From: Ulota crispa
Taxonomy: Eukaryota > Streptophyta > Bryopsida > Orthotrichales > Orthotrichaceae
Length of the DNA: 64,000 bases
Reading direction: 5' to 3'
NCBI GenBank assembly: GCA_963920765.1
Contig: OY987243.1
Coordinates: 30,069,060-30,133,059 of the forward strand
Shown: one piece after another, positions 51,551 to 63,677 of the stretch
Layout: the number at the start of each line of letters is the position of its first letter
Position numbering within the stretch: position 1 is the first letter of the stretch
The notes under the pieces: model-generated
Told to the model about the DNA's origin: nothing
Seen by the model: the letters and a program-made list of their open reading frames with translations, nothing else
The model's database searches: none
Made by a program: the position numbers and the translations under genes

Positions 51551-54500
51551 ATGATAAGTATGAAATCATGGGGATCAGCGATTGTGGAGAAGTTGGGCAG
51601 TGTCACACTTCTTTCCGGTGTTTTGAGCACCCTCTTTGCCTACTTGCTTTGGGCAGTGGCTGATCAGTGGGTTCTGCACAGACGCCGCAAAGGTCCAGTT
51701 CAATGGCCTATTCTAGGTAATGCTTGAGCTTTCTTTACCCTTTGCATTTCCCAGTTCATTTCATGTCTATTTTGTGCGAGCTGGCTTGCTTGTGTCATCG
51801 AAGTCATTCAAGCTTTTGTTCTGAAGAAATCGATGTAATATGCGTTCTGTATAGCCGATTTGGGATTAGATTTGCTTGGTACTGGTGGGAATCTTTCCAC
51901 TAAACATTGACCAATGAATACATTTGGCACATTTGGTTGGTAGGAGCGACGGTGGAGGTTTTACGAAATTTTCACCGCTTGAATGACTGGGCTGTCCCAT
52001 ACTACCTCAGAGACGGGCTCACTTTTTGCTTCTTCACGGCGAATGTGAATTTTGTCTTCACGGCAGACCCTGCAAATGTGGAACATATCCTCAAGACCAA
52101 CTTCGCTAATTACCCCAAGGTACGTACCTAATTGGCCTGTATTAGTTTTCAGTGCACACATGAACGTTGTAACGACAAGCACGATGCAAGTTCATTGTTC
52201 AGGAAACAACACCATATTAAGTAAATTGGGAAAAAATGCAATTTTGGGACTTTCGAATTTTGTGTTTTTTGAAGATGATTCACTGAATGCACTTTAAGAA
52301 ACACAAAATCCAAAAGTCCCATCTTCCCAATTTACTTAATAATAAGTTTAACTTACTAAATGAGAAGGAAACCATCACTTTTGATTTTCGGTGGAGCTTC
52401 TTTTGTTAATTAGTTTCACTTTTCTGCTATGAACTTTGCATTGTGATTGTTCGAATTTCCACTTTCTGGTTACCGGAGCGTTTCATGGTCGTTTGCTCGT
52501 TTGCATCAGGGGGATATGTTTCACGAGAATTTTGAAATATTTCTGGGAGATGGCATTTTCAACGTTGATGGAGAGAGCTGGAAGAAGCAGCGGAAGACAG
52601 CGAGCTTTGAATTTGCTTCTCGAAAGCTGCGAGAATTCAGTACTGTGGTGTTTCGTGATTACTCTGTTAAAGTAGCCTTCATCCTTGCCAACGCTTCTTT
52701 GACGCAACAGCCTCTCGACATGCAGGTCAGCTTCACGGCCATAGCTTGCAATCATGGTTTTGGACCAACCCTAAACTGCCTGTCTGTTTAGCGCAAACGC
52801 AAATAGTCAAGGTTCATATACAGGCAATTTGTTTTTTGTATTTTTTAAACATATGTGTCTTGACATATGCATCCTTATTCTAGCATGGACAACCATGTCG
52901 TCCAGAGCAGCCGCCCTTCCTCGTGCCTAAACTTGTCCAAAGTAACAATCATGTTTGGAATTGGATGCACTAAGAGGCTTACTAAGGTAGGAACACCCAT
53001 AAGCATTAGTTTAAGGGTTTTGAACATGAGAACTATTAATAAATATCTAGCAAATTATAGGATCTTGTTAGCAATAGAAAAATAATGAGTTTGCACTTTC
53101 AAATGTATTATTTGGATACTATGAGAGTAAGTTGTGAATTTTGAAAAAGCAAACTTCCATTGTACCCATAACCAGCACTAAGGTTTCATGTTCACATGTT
53201 GTACATCCTTGTAATTACATCTATTTACTTCTACAAATTTTTCAAGATTTTAGAGGTGATGGTTATAGGGACACTCTTATGCGTGTTCCTACCTTGGTGA
53301 AAATCTAAAAAACTTGGAAAGAACATGTATCAGTAGGGTCTCATTACTTTCAAACATGAGTTAACAACCATAATACTCATAAAAATGAGATTACATCTCA
53401 AATTATCTTATCAATGCTACACGACTATTCTAAAAACTTGCGGCTGTCCTCTTTTTCTTTAGGTTGAAATCCATTAACGCTATAAGAGCGCAGGCTAAAA
53501 TAAATTAATATGGCCAGAGGAGATTTCAGAAGCAAGATCATTTTGATAGTTTCTCTTTCTCTTCCATCTCTTTATGAACTGATTCAAAGTTTGCACAAAA
53601 ACATGAAGCATCAAATGACCAAACTAGTCACATGGTTGAAGAATACACACATTTTCGTTTTCTAAGCAAACATGGATTCACTTCATCCGTTTCACACCTC
53701 CTACATACAGTAAGAGTTTGAAATCATTCATTATCCGCGAATTCTGGAAGCTGGCAATCTTAGTGGTTAAATGCTTAATAAAAAGCATAATTTATTAATT
53801 GGGAGTGAGCCCCTGGCGACTGAGTTAAAATTGGAATTAACTCATGCATAGTCATGCCAAGTAATCAGTTCTGTTCGCAGTCACACTTACTTTTAATTGA
53901 GAGCTCAAATCATGTATTGCCGTTCATATCTAAAAAAATCTGACGCTCCTTTCTAGAACGTTTGTTCTAACCAAAATGGAAATGTTCAAAGTGATCAACG
54001 CTTTACTTAGCTTCATTGAAACTGGGGAGGAGCCAAATTCATATACAGTGTAGGACAAAAATCATAGATTTTTGAAAACTTAACGCCAATTTTGATAAAA
54101 TGGTTATATGTCATTACTTTGAGGCGGTTCAAGTTGTGCATCTTAAACCCAATATCTATACCATTCCAAAATTATAGACTGAAGTTGCATATTTGTGAAA
54201 ATTATGTCACTAGTTTTTAAACATGAATACCACCAAATTGATGTTTTGCAAAGTGTGTTGTTGACAGGACTTGTTTATGAGGTTTACGTTGGACTCCATT
54301 TTCAAAATAGCTTTCGGTTACGAGATTGACACCCTCAAGCCTGGCCTCCCTGACGTCCCATTCGCCAGGGCTTTCGAAATCACGAACGCGGTCACTTCCA
54401 AAAGGTTTATGAATCCCTTTTGGAAGGTGCAGAGAGCTCTCAACATTGGCAACGAGAAAGCCGTGGTTACCAATGCCAAGGAAGTGGATGATTTCACTTA

Positions 54501-57374
54501 CGGAGTTATCAAGGCCAGGAAAGCGGAGTTGACCATGAGCACCAAAGGTCTTGGGAGAAACGACCTTTCCACTTCTTCCGTAAGCGCCCAATTATCAATC
54601 CCCTTTTCAAAGTTTACCAACTCTTTTATCAAGTCTGATTTTCACAAACAATGTCAATTTCATTAAACTGGTGTTTTTGTGAAAACAGTGTTTGTAACTA
54701 TCTAGGGGAATTATATATCATGAGCAAGATCTGTGAGCTGTGAGCTTAGACTTTTTGTCAAAATATTAAATTTCAACTAGTTATAATTGTGTACATAGGA
54801 CCTGATAATCATGCATTTTTTACTTTTATCTTTTGAAAAACTTGCCATGTTTTTAACTCGTTCATTAATTTTGAGCTCATAAATTGGCTCCTACTCATAG
54901 AATCTTGGCTCATGGGTCACCATTTTACGCTCACAACGTACCATTGTGCTTGCAGGGAAAAAGCGACCTTTTCACCAGGTTCATGATCCTGAACAAGGAA
55001 GGAGGGGAGCAGGAGTTTACAGACAAGAATTTTCGAGACACTTTGCTGAATTTTCTGATTGCTGGTCGAGACACAACTGCCGTCACTTTATCATGGTTTG
55101 TGTACATGATGACCATGCATCCTCTCATCGCTGACAAGGTCTTCCAGGAGCTGCTTACCTTTGAAGCTGAGTTAAAAGCTGAGCCTGCACCCTCGCCAGT
55201 ACCACTTGAGGGAGAAGAGTCAGAAGACACCTTCAATCAGAGAATATTAAGATTCTCTGAATTACTCACTTACGATTCCCTTCTCAAGTTGCACTATCTT
55301 CACGCCTGCATCCTTGAGACCTTGCGCCTTTACCCTGCTGTTCCAATGGTAAGAATACCAAACCAAGTTATGCTTCTTTCTCATCACCAGATCTCAGTTT
55401 GATTATTCCTGCACCCTTTTTTATGCTACTTTTGTGGGTTTAAAGGAATGATAGCCACATGTATCTAAACACGGACTATCCAAAATCCATATGTAGCAAT
55501 CTAGAAAGTGCTATCGTTTGTCAAACATGGTTCAACATTTTTGCAACATTGAGAGTTCTGCCCAATTCAAAAAGACATGTAAAATATTAGGAGTTTTTCA
55601 ATGTTCAAGGACATAAGATTGTTCATAATTACATGAATAGTCCATAATTAGTCAAACGTGTCAGTAGTTGGATTATCAGGTTTATTTTATTGGTGTTATA
55701 TCTAGAAGTTGGCCCTTTTTCTTTTCTAAATCTTGGCGCAATTCCAGAGCAATAGCTTGTATAGTGGTAAACTCAAATCTACACTGGGCAGTTCTAGTTC
55801 TTAGCGCTCGTCACAGTTATGATACTCTGAAGTATGTTACTTTAATCAATTTCTGCATGATGGCATTGAAAGTGTAGTGTGTGCGAAGTAGTGGCAGTTC
55901 TACTGTTTCTATGAAAGGGATTTTCTTTGCAACTGCATCCATTTTTTTACCCAGTTTGTTTGAAGTGTTAAGGCAGTAGCATGGAGCCCAACTAAAGCCT
56001 TTTGAATTGTGACAATCCCTAGTGAATGTAAATGTGTACAGGATCCGAAGAGCGCATTGGCGGACGACATTTTGCCAGATGGCACAGCCGTGAAGAAAGG
56101 TAGCATGATCATGTACACTCCCTATGGGATGGGGCGCATGCCCTCTCTCTGGGGCCCTGATGCTGCGCTCTTCAAACCTGAGAGATGGCTTGTCAATGGG
56201 GTTGTCCAGCCTGAATCTCCTTTCAAATTTGCTGCTTTCCAAGTAAGCCAACCCATGTTTACCACGTCAACTCTACAATTCAAAACTAGGATGATGTTAC
56301 AATGCTCCCTAAGGAATTAGAAGGATGGTCTGTGCATAACATCAAATTATATTTCGATAATCTTCATGAATGCTACATTTAACTACTTATGGACTATCTA
56401 AACACTACAAGTAATTTAAAACCCGTTTCGATTTGCAAAACATTGGAAGGCACAGACTTGAAAAACAATGAGAGATATTTGCACAAAAATGATGTGTATA
56501 TCTAATTTTTTCATAAGCAAATTATTAGGATATACATCAATAACATAGAGAGTGGAGATTTTAGATACTTAGGGACATGAAAAGTGCATAATTACGTGAA
56601 TAGTTCATAGGTCGTCAAATAAGTAATGTGAGGTCTTTCTAATAAATTCCTTGCAAACTGAGTGAATTTAAGACAGATTTGGATTTGAGCCATAGCCACT
56701 CCTTTTTTTTTGATTTTTGATTTTGACATTCTATTTCATAAGATATATTTCACTACAAAACTAGGCCCTGCTCTCATTCAGATTATGAACACACAATCTA
56801 AAAAAGAAACAGCATATCTCAAATGGGATAATTTTAAAACCTAATTTTGAAAAACTATGGAGTCCAGGTTTTGCAAATATTGCGTCATATAATAATTGTA
56901 GATAACAGTTTGGAGAATGAGAAAATGTGAGATTTTCAGAAAGAGAATATGCATCTTCTGATATTTGTGCAAACAATTTACCAAGGGCCAAAGTTCAAGC
57001 TATGAAAAAATAATTAAAAATATGTGTTCTTTTACATTAGCACTTGTAACTTAGTTAGCTATATATACTCTGATAAAAGTGCTGTATTTTCAAATTTAAT
57101 ACTATGATGTTCATGTTTTCAGTAGTAATTAAAAAAAAAGAGGGTAGAGTTATGGCTGAAACTTAGCCAAATATTTGAACTCTGATTGCAGGCAGGACCT
57201 CGGATTTGCCTTGGAAAGGACTCCGCCATGCTGCAGCTGCGAATGTGCCTGGCAGTTTTATGCAGGTTCTTCAAGTTCCAGACAGTGCCGGGCTCTGTTA
57301 TCAAATATCGCCAGATGTCAACATTGCTACTGGATAATGGTTTGCCTGCCACAATAACCAAGCGTTTTGATTAG
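51551..57374 (+). CDS. CYP704B-type cytochrome P450
   Basis: Complete seven-exon gene: 51551-51716, 51944-52119, 52510-52725, 54268-54579, 54956-55348, 56042-56242 and 57192-57374. The total of 1647 bases gives 548 residues, with all phases consistent. CYP86-clan enzyme of the CYP704B subfamily. Known members hydroxylate long-chain fatty acids at the omega position in the ER for sporopollenin of pollen or spore walls. The N-terminal anchor is about residues 18-40, then the hinge HRRRKGPVQWPILG. P450 motifs: ADPANVEHILKTNFANYPKG typical of the clan, LGDGIFNVDGESWKKQRKTA (C-helix), I-helix AGRDTT (326-331), K-helix ETLR (411-414), FKPERW (465-470) and heme loop FQAGPRICLG with ligand Cys494. 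CYP704A or CYP86A is less likely, given the LLTYDSL-KLHYLHA and PDGTAVKKGSMI blocks. AATAAA at 57407-57412 is a likely polyadenylation signal. Introns 2 and 3 carry MITEs. Confidence 0.95.
52209..52340. mobile_element. Short MITE of the ACACCATATTA family in CYP704B intron 2
   Basis: The left end ACACCATATTAAGTAAATTG is mirrored by CCCAATTTACTTAAT at the right. Only about 132 bp long. The interior is itself partly palindromic (GGGACTTTCGAATTTTGTG against CACAAAATCCAAAAGTCCC). Confidence 0.75.
52981..53298. mobile_element. MITE in CYP704B intron 3
   Basis: The left end ACTAAGGTAGGAACACCCAT (then AAGCAT) is matched in inverse by ATGCGTGTTCCTACCTTGGT at the right. 318 bp, non-coding. A degenerate copy without clear ends lies at 6725-6990. 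Confidence 0.75.
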
Positions 57375-57406
57375 TAGTACAAATGTGAATTTGATGTACA
57401 TAAGGA

Positions 57407-57412
57407 AATAAA
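57407..57412 (+). terminator. Polyadenylation signal of CYP704B
   Basis: AATAAA lies 33 bases after the stop codon, followed by an A-rich stretch. Confidence 0.5.
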
Positions 57413-60083
57413 GTTTAAAAAAAGCATTACCAGAGTATCATTAAAGTTTCAGTTCTTAGTGTCGGAAGGATCTACAAGAAATTCATTACTGATCATATTC
57501 AGTAATTTTGGGCACCTCTAATAACCTTGAAAGTTTTGAAGTTCGAATGATTTTTTCATTTTGGAGTTAGTTTCAATAGGACATGTTCTATGTGTCAAGA
57601 TTTGTTTCATGTGAATTTGAGAAGCATTGAATAAGTTACGAGAGGCTGAGAACTTTCAATCTTAATATGAATTTGTAATAGACACAAATATGTCTTGCAC
57701 GCATAACATTCAGTAGCCTGAAGAGAGGCTGCCTTTTCCTCTCTTTAGGAATCTTCCACAAACTTCATTTTGACAAAAAAAAAAAAAAAAAAAAAATGTT
57801 TTTTCTATTTTCTTTTCTCAAGATTTCTATTTTAGCATTGGTCACTAGACTACTATGCTCTTAGAAATTAAAAAACCAAAAAAACTTTTATGTTGCACGC
57901 AAGCTTACTTTTTGAAAGAAAACTTTTTTATATAAGCTCTTTTTCATAAGTTTTATAAATAGATATGCTACATCTTGTCTCACACAAGAACAAACTCTTG
58001 ACTCTACATATTCTTGGACAAGACCTTTGTAGCACTATAGCAATACATACCTTGCTATACTAGTTATAAAAAAACATTATGACACCCCACTATAGTGGAC
58101 TCTATAGGTAGTATCTAATCTACTTGTAACTTACCTATGTATCAACTCCAAAAATACTACTATTTTGCTATGCTCTTCTAGCATTGAGGCGAAAATAAAA
58201 AAATTTCCTAAAAAAGTATATACTTTTACTTTGATTCTAGGATTTAGCAGGCGAAAATAAGATTTTTTCCTAAAAAAGTATATACTTTTACTTTGATTCT
58301 AGGGTTTAGCACAAAAAGCTTAGGAGTCACGTTTATATAGAATATGAAGTTACTTAGACTTCAATATATTCTAAAATAAAGGCCACTTTATATAAAAATT
58401 GGACCAGCGCTCCTCAAACAAATCATCAGGCTTTCTGAGATATATATTTTTTCTCTTTGAGCTTAGTAGCATCCACTTGATGCCGAATCTTGCTCTGATA
58501 TTTCTGATTCTACAGAGACGTAAATCAAGCCTTCTTAATACACACACTACGCAAATTAACGTGGAGGGACTTACTAACCCACTCTTTTTTCAAAAAAAGT
58601 TGAATGACCAGTCAGGTGCTTGATGAGACTGGTCAGACACTAAAGAAGTGGTTCACCTTCCGACTTCCTCTCCCATTTTGGGTCACGAAACCTAACCTCA
58701 GATTAAGGCACACTAAGCCTGCACTTAGCTTGCTTCAGCGTACTGAGTCCATTCGGCCAATACAAACATGTGTCTCTAGTATAACACTACTCATTCAGTT
58801 GATACGGTAACGCTCAAGAATACCAGTAGCTGGCAACTTACTGCTTTGGAATCTGTAAGAGCATAATTTGCACCGTGGAGCACGGAGTGGACAGCACACA
58901 TGGCTTCCTCTTCCCAATCGCATGCTACACAGGTTTTTTGGTTGTTTTTTGAAGATGTTGGTAGTAGTAACTATGTGGCTTTGTTTCCTTTTTTAATTCC
59001 TTGTGAAAGCTATAACATGCATCCTTGGGCTGTAGACACCTCGTGTAACCTCTCTCAACTAACATTGGCTTGTTGGGTTGTTTGGGATGGGCACAAGTGA
59101 GGCCCATAATCTCTTGGAGAAATTGGCAACTTCAAGCTACACTCTACCCTCTTCTCTTTACTGCTTGTTTCTACGTTCTCTAAGTCTTGCTTTGGAACAC
59201 TATACGGTTTCTTACTCTTTTATTCCGTGGAGATAAGGTTCTCTTTGAAAATTCCTAGCTTCAGCCTAAGGAATACATATGGCTTCTCTCAAATTCCTAC
59301 TCTTTTTTCCTTTTATCAGTTATACCTAGCTGCACGCATAGTAAACTCTGCTGCATGGAATTACTTTCACACAGCTCGTCACAATAGACACAAGTAATGT
59401 TCCTTGTGCCAATTACGAGCACTCCTGCTGAAAAAAGGCTTCCTTTTTTACCAGGCATACATTGGCTTTTTCAGCTAGCTTTCTGTCTGTACCTTGTTCA
59501 TTCGAATAAAAAGCCTTGCCTTATGAGAACACTTTTTTCAGACTACAAAACTCTCGAAGTTTATAATGAGGTCTCTTCAGGCACTTTCTCAGCCTTTAAC
59601 CCTGATAGAAGTACCATGTTTTGGAAAAAAAACTAATATACACGAATAAATATTAGAGTCATAACTAGTACTGCTTTTTCCAGTTATTACAATCTGCTTC
59701 GAATCGCTATGATGTTTTTTTAAGAAAAACTACATGTGCAACTACTGAACACAGACCATGTACATATATAAGACTCTTCGCTTGACCTTAAAAGAAATGG
59801 CTGTAGCTATTTCAGAAAAGAATCTCTTTAAATCTTGAAAAGGACCAGTGCCTAGAAGTGTCGAGGATGTACCAGAAAAGCGTTTTTTTTAGTTTTTTGA
59901 CACTTCTAGCCCCTACGACGTGTGTGCATTGAACTAAGTCTCCCTTTCATAAACTCTGACAAATTCAGCCAAGTGTCCCCATAGCTAAAGAAGGGTGTGG
60001 AATATTTCACACCATTCTCTTGGAGGGAGTGCACTCTTTACTAGTGCTATTGAATGTTATGCATGCTTTGTGCCATCTCATTT
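57413..60083. other. Intergenic, no gene supported
   Basis: ORFs of 60-80 codons near 58.4-59.6 kb have no family resemblance. A run of about 22 adenines lies at 57775-57796. A tandem duplication is listed separately. Confidence 0.35.
58187..58311. repeat. Tandem duplication, 62-bp unit
   Basis: AGGCGAAAATAA begins at 58187 and 58249, each followed by CCTAAAAAAGTATATACTTT and TACTTTGATTCTAGG. The inner AAAGTATATACTTT is palindromic. Confidence 0.85.
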
Positions 60084-60999
60084 TTAACCCTTTAAAGACA
60101 ACATTCACATTTTTTTGCAAAATCCATTAGAAGTAAGTTTAGTGTGATAAACTTAAATGTATAGCTAAATCATATATGGACCCAATTATATTTATTCAAC
60201 TCTATGAATGGGAAGAGCATCTTGTTTATTGTAAAGTTTCAAGAGTTTAATCAAATCTATCATTGGTGGTGACACATTTAATGATTGAGTGAGCTGTAGG
60301 TAGAAAAGTGATCTCTAGTTTTTCATGCTTGTGTGATTTTGGATGTTAATGCTTCATGTGAATTGCACTTCAAAAGAGCTTTTTATTTTTAGAAGGCAAG
60401 GTTTCCCACCTTTTCTAATAAAACTTTTACACAAAATGAATAAAACTAGCAATCATAGGGTGTAGCTAAATAGACAAAGAAGGTAAAATCCCATTTTATT
60501 TGCCATTTTGAAATGGTTCTAAAGAAAATTTGATAAATTACATGTAAAACTCAACTAGTGGGAGAAATCAAGAATTGGCCTTAAATGTACAATGAATTTT
60601 TAAAGATGAAATGGCAACACCATTTCACTAGGTTTTCAAATATTGCAATTACATTGCTACTTCAAAGAAACAATATGAGAATATTCCTTAAGCAATTTGA
60701 GAATTTTTAGGACAAAGCAATTAAGATTTGGCATTCTTTGTGGATATTTGATGTATGGTATTGTTGCTTTAATCCATCCTTAACCAAAAATATACATGTA
60801 TTTTGAAGTCAAATTATATAAACACCATAACATGTCAACTCACATACCCAATTCCTTTGTCATTTTTTAGTTGAACGCAAAATTCTTTTGATCACATGCA
60901 TTCTTGAAAACCAAATTCCAAATTGTTGAACGCTTTATTCTATAAACCAAAAACCAATCTTACAACCAAAATGTGGTTGCATGGTTTTTAAAGGGTTAA
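60084..60999. mobile_element. TTAA-bounded element overlapping the right inverted copy
   Basis: It starts TTAACCCTTTAAAGAC and ends GTTTTTAAAGGGTTAA, with TTAA at each side and inverted ends of about 12 bp. About 915 bp, no long ORF. Its right part (about 60810-60999) is also the inner end of the 2.9-kb duplication; in the left copy that end reads TTAGTCCATAGG, an eroded form. Confidence 0.65.
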
Positions 61000-61449
61000 T
61001 TTCTGGTGATTTTTGAGGTGAATTTTGACCTTCCTTTCCGAGTTTTTCTCTCTTCCTCTTTTTTGAGTCTCAAATTCTCATTGACGGATAGAGATCTATT
61101 CTGAATCTCAGCCTCTCATACTACGAAATATGAATGGCCCCGGGCAGAAAAAGTCAAAGTAATCGTAACACGATATTATTTAATTTGGGGAAAAGTCATA
61201 GCTAAGACAGATTTTGGGATACTGAATGTTGCATTTGTGAGAATGTTTTGGTGGTTTAAAATGAGTTTTTAAAAAACTCTTTCACGATGTTTTACGATGT
61301 TTTATCATTCATTGATGTAAAGTCATAAAAAAATCATCATAAAATTCACTCTAAATCACCAAAAATCTCTTAAAAACAAAAAATCCAGAAACCCCAATAT
61401 TACTTTAATTTCCCTAATTAACAAAAGCACTGAGTGCTTTGCGAAAGTA

Positions 61450-61653
61450 CCATTTACAAGCAACTGGATTGAGACCGTAGTCAAAGCTCAGATTTTAATC
61501 GAAGGAGCCAAAAAGACAAGTGTGTCTGTATGGACGGGACCATTATCCATGGCCAATTGGCCATTGACATGGGAAGTGCAACTTGAGCTCAAGCCTCTTC
61601 TTCCGAACATCACTACAACACTACTGCTTGATCATGTTCCAGACACATCATAA
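61450..61653 (+). CDS. Hypothetical ORF in the conserved core (right copy)
   Basis: Same translation as 39101-39307 (VPFTSNWIETVVKAQILIEG at the start, LLDHVPDTS before the stop), though no in-frame ATG opens it here: the left copy's apparent ATG is absent or not aligned. It is best read as the 3' part of an older coding region or as a chance ORF. Family unknown. Confidence 0.25.
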   Translation, partial: PFTSNWIETVVKAQILIEGAKKTSVSVWTGPLSMANWPLTWEVQLELKPLLPNITTTLLLDHVPDTS

Positions 61654-61856
61654 AATCAACACAAAACAGTTCTTTATTTCTATTTAAGTACGGAGAAGAA
61701 TACATTCAATATCTCAATCTTTCAACAGGAAACATTGCACCAGCCTACTAAAACGTGTAGCATCTGCGGAGCTAATCACTATTCCCCTGCTGAAGAGATT
61801 GCTACATACTGCCTCAGTCCATTATTCAAACCATAAGTGCCAATTCTAACTCAACC

Positions 61857-62144
61857 ATGAGAATCAGCAACAAACTTACTACCAACGGCAACGAGCTGCT
61901 TGGTAAACATTCCATTCACACACATTCTAGCTACTTGGATGTCACCATGAACTTCAACATCCGGCTACCTCTAAATGGAGGAACATGTGCTGACACTAGT
62001 ATGAAAATCTGGACTCGATCAAAATCCAAGCTCTCTCGTCAGATCAACGTCAGAAGTCAGAACAACATGAAATACCAACTCCTCCAAGTAATGTTCAAAT
62101 TGATGACATTAGGATCGGCCATTAGGATCGGCCATTGCAAATAG
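61857..62144 (+). CDS. Hypothetical 95-codon ORF (right copy)
   Basis: Identical in translation to 38610-38897. It overlaps the end of the minus-strand 77-residue ORF tail to tail. No family recognised; low support for real coding. Confidence 0.2.
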   Translation: MRISNKLTTNGNELLGKHSIHTHSSYLDVTMNFNIRLPLNGGTCADTSMKIWTRSKSKLSRQINVRSQNNMKYQLLQVMFKLMTLGSAIRIGHCK

Positions 62145-62355
62145 AGCAGGTCCATTCCTTGCAGCTACAAGTTGGCTCTCCGAAGCATGCAAAACGCGGT
62201 CCAGGACCTCCGGATCCTCCAGTTTGAGCATAACTCGCTGCTGCTTCTGGGGCTAATGGAGAATCGTCAATGAAGACGATGGACTCCATGCTGCCTTTTG
62301 CGTTATAAGCTTGCAAGCAGCGGCGGAGCTGGACAGAGGTGGTGAATGGGCCCAT
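62122..62355 (-). CDS. Hypothetical 77-residue cysteine-motif protein (right copy)
   Basis: Same length as the ORF at 38399-38632, differing only at residue 11 (Arg for His). It retains the cysteine cluster TCSCKEWTCSICNG. Just upstream of its start codon the DNA diverges more than inside it, and the TATA-like motif is weaker (TATAATGG at 62523-62530, minus strand). It may be a working paralogue or a copy losing expression. Confidence 0.45.
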   Translation of the reverse strand: MGPFTTSVQLRRCLQAYNAKGSMESIVFIDDSPLAPEAAASYAQTGGSGGPGPRFACFGEPTCSCKEWTCSICNGRS

Positions 62356-63677
62356 GGAGCAATAGCCTTCACGGATCGGATGAATGTGAAAATGCTAGCA
62401 GCGAAGCCTGCTTCACTCTAGTCTACAATCTACACTCTCGGATCAGCAGGAAGCAAAACTGAAGGCACTTGCATTACATGTATGCAAGAGCTCGAGTTGG
62501 GAATTCGATGTTTGTCAAGTGTCCATTATACTGAGCATGAGATTGCAGACTTGTTGAAATATGGCAGATTGAAGCCTAACTATCCACCATGGTTTCTATC
62601 TTCCACGTATTACGCTCAAGTCAGAGTTTGATTCAAACTCGAGCTTCTAAGTACATTTGAAGAAATTCGATTTTTACTTCCGGGCGTGGGGCTTGCCCCC
62701 CATCCGGACTGACAATTGAAATTGTTAGTTCCGGGTTGATCCACAATCTTCAGGTACAGTGAAAGTTCATTTTGGTTTGTTCATCTCAGAGTGTGTGATT
62801 GCGTGAACGTCATGTGCATGCAAAGTGAGAATGTTGGAAATAAATTCCTGGAAGAGTGATGACGTGCCTGATCACAATGAATCCTTAGGGCTTGCTCCCA
62901 ATGCCGACACTCAGGTTCATAGGTTTTCGACCAAATTCGAAATGTTTACTGCTAGTATGAATCGTGTTCACATAAATGACGGGTTACGTATGTGTCTGTG
63001 CATTGTGCGGCTTGAGCACTAAAACCAAATGTATTCCCAAATGCTGGAGAGGAGAGCGATTAAACTTCAGCCTGGTAGATAGTTGTCTGAGCACACCACA
63101 GAAACTCAGTCTCGCAGCAGACTTCTAAATTGGAGGTATTACAGATGACTACAACCATAACAAAGTGAGGCGGGGAGTGAAGACAGGCAGTTACTGTATC
63201 AAATGCGGACCACGAGCTTACACGAATTCAATATTTGCTGAGACTCGTAATCATCTAGAAGAGCAGAAGCCAGTAAAGCTTCTTCGGTGTGTGAGTGTAG
63301 TACGTCATGGTTTTCATAATGACTTGCTTCGACATTCCAGTACTCCATATGTATTACTCTAAGTCTACTAGGTAGTCTGCGCCTCAGGACCACCACCAGG
63401 GGTGAATTGATACCCAGGATTGTCAGTCAACGACAATCTTCCTCAAATGGAAAGGTAAAACCTAAACAAGACAGAAAATCGTGTTATTGGAAATCCAAGC
63501 ATGTGGAATAAATCGGTTATTTTTAAAACCCCTTCCAATGACATGACCATCTGACCATCTGGGGAATGGGTATTTCCAAAAATACCATAGAGGGAACTTG
63601 TGAAAGATCATTACTGACCACCTTTTCGTCCCAAATATGTCGAAGCCCTAAATCGCGCATCCAACCTTGGGACTAGT

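Noticed and set aside
54217..54591. 124-codon minus-strand ORF
   Set aside because: Antisense to CYP704B exon 4, whose plus-strand translation is conserved P450 sequence.
58399..59636. Series of 60-80 codon ORFs suggestive of a retrotransposon
   Set aside because: No reverse transcriptase, integrase or protease motif, no LTRs, and frames differ between ORFs.
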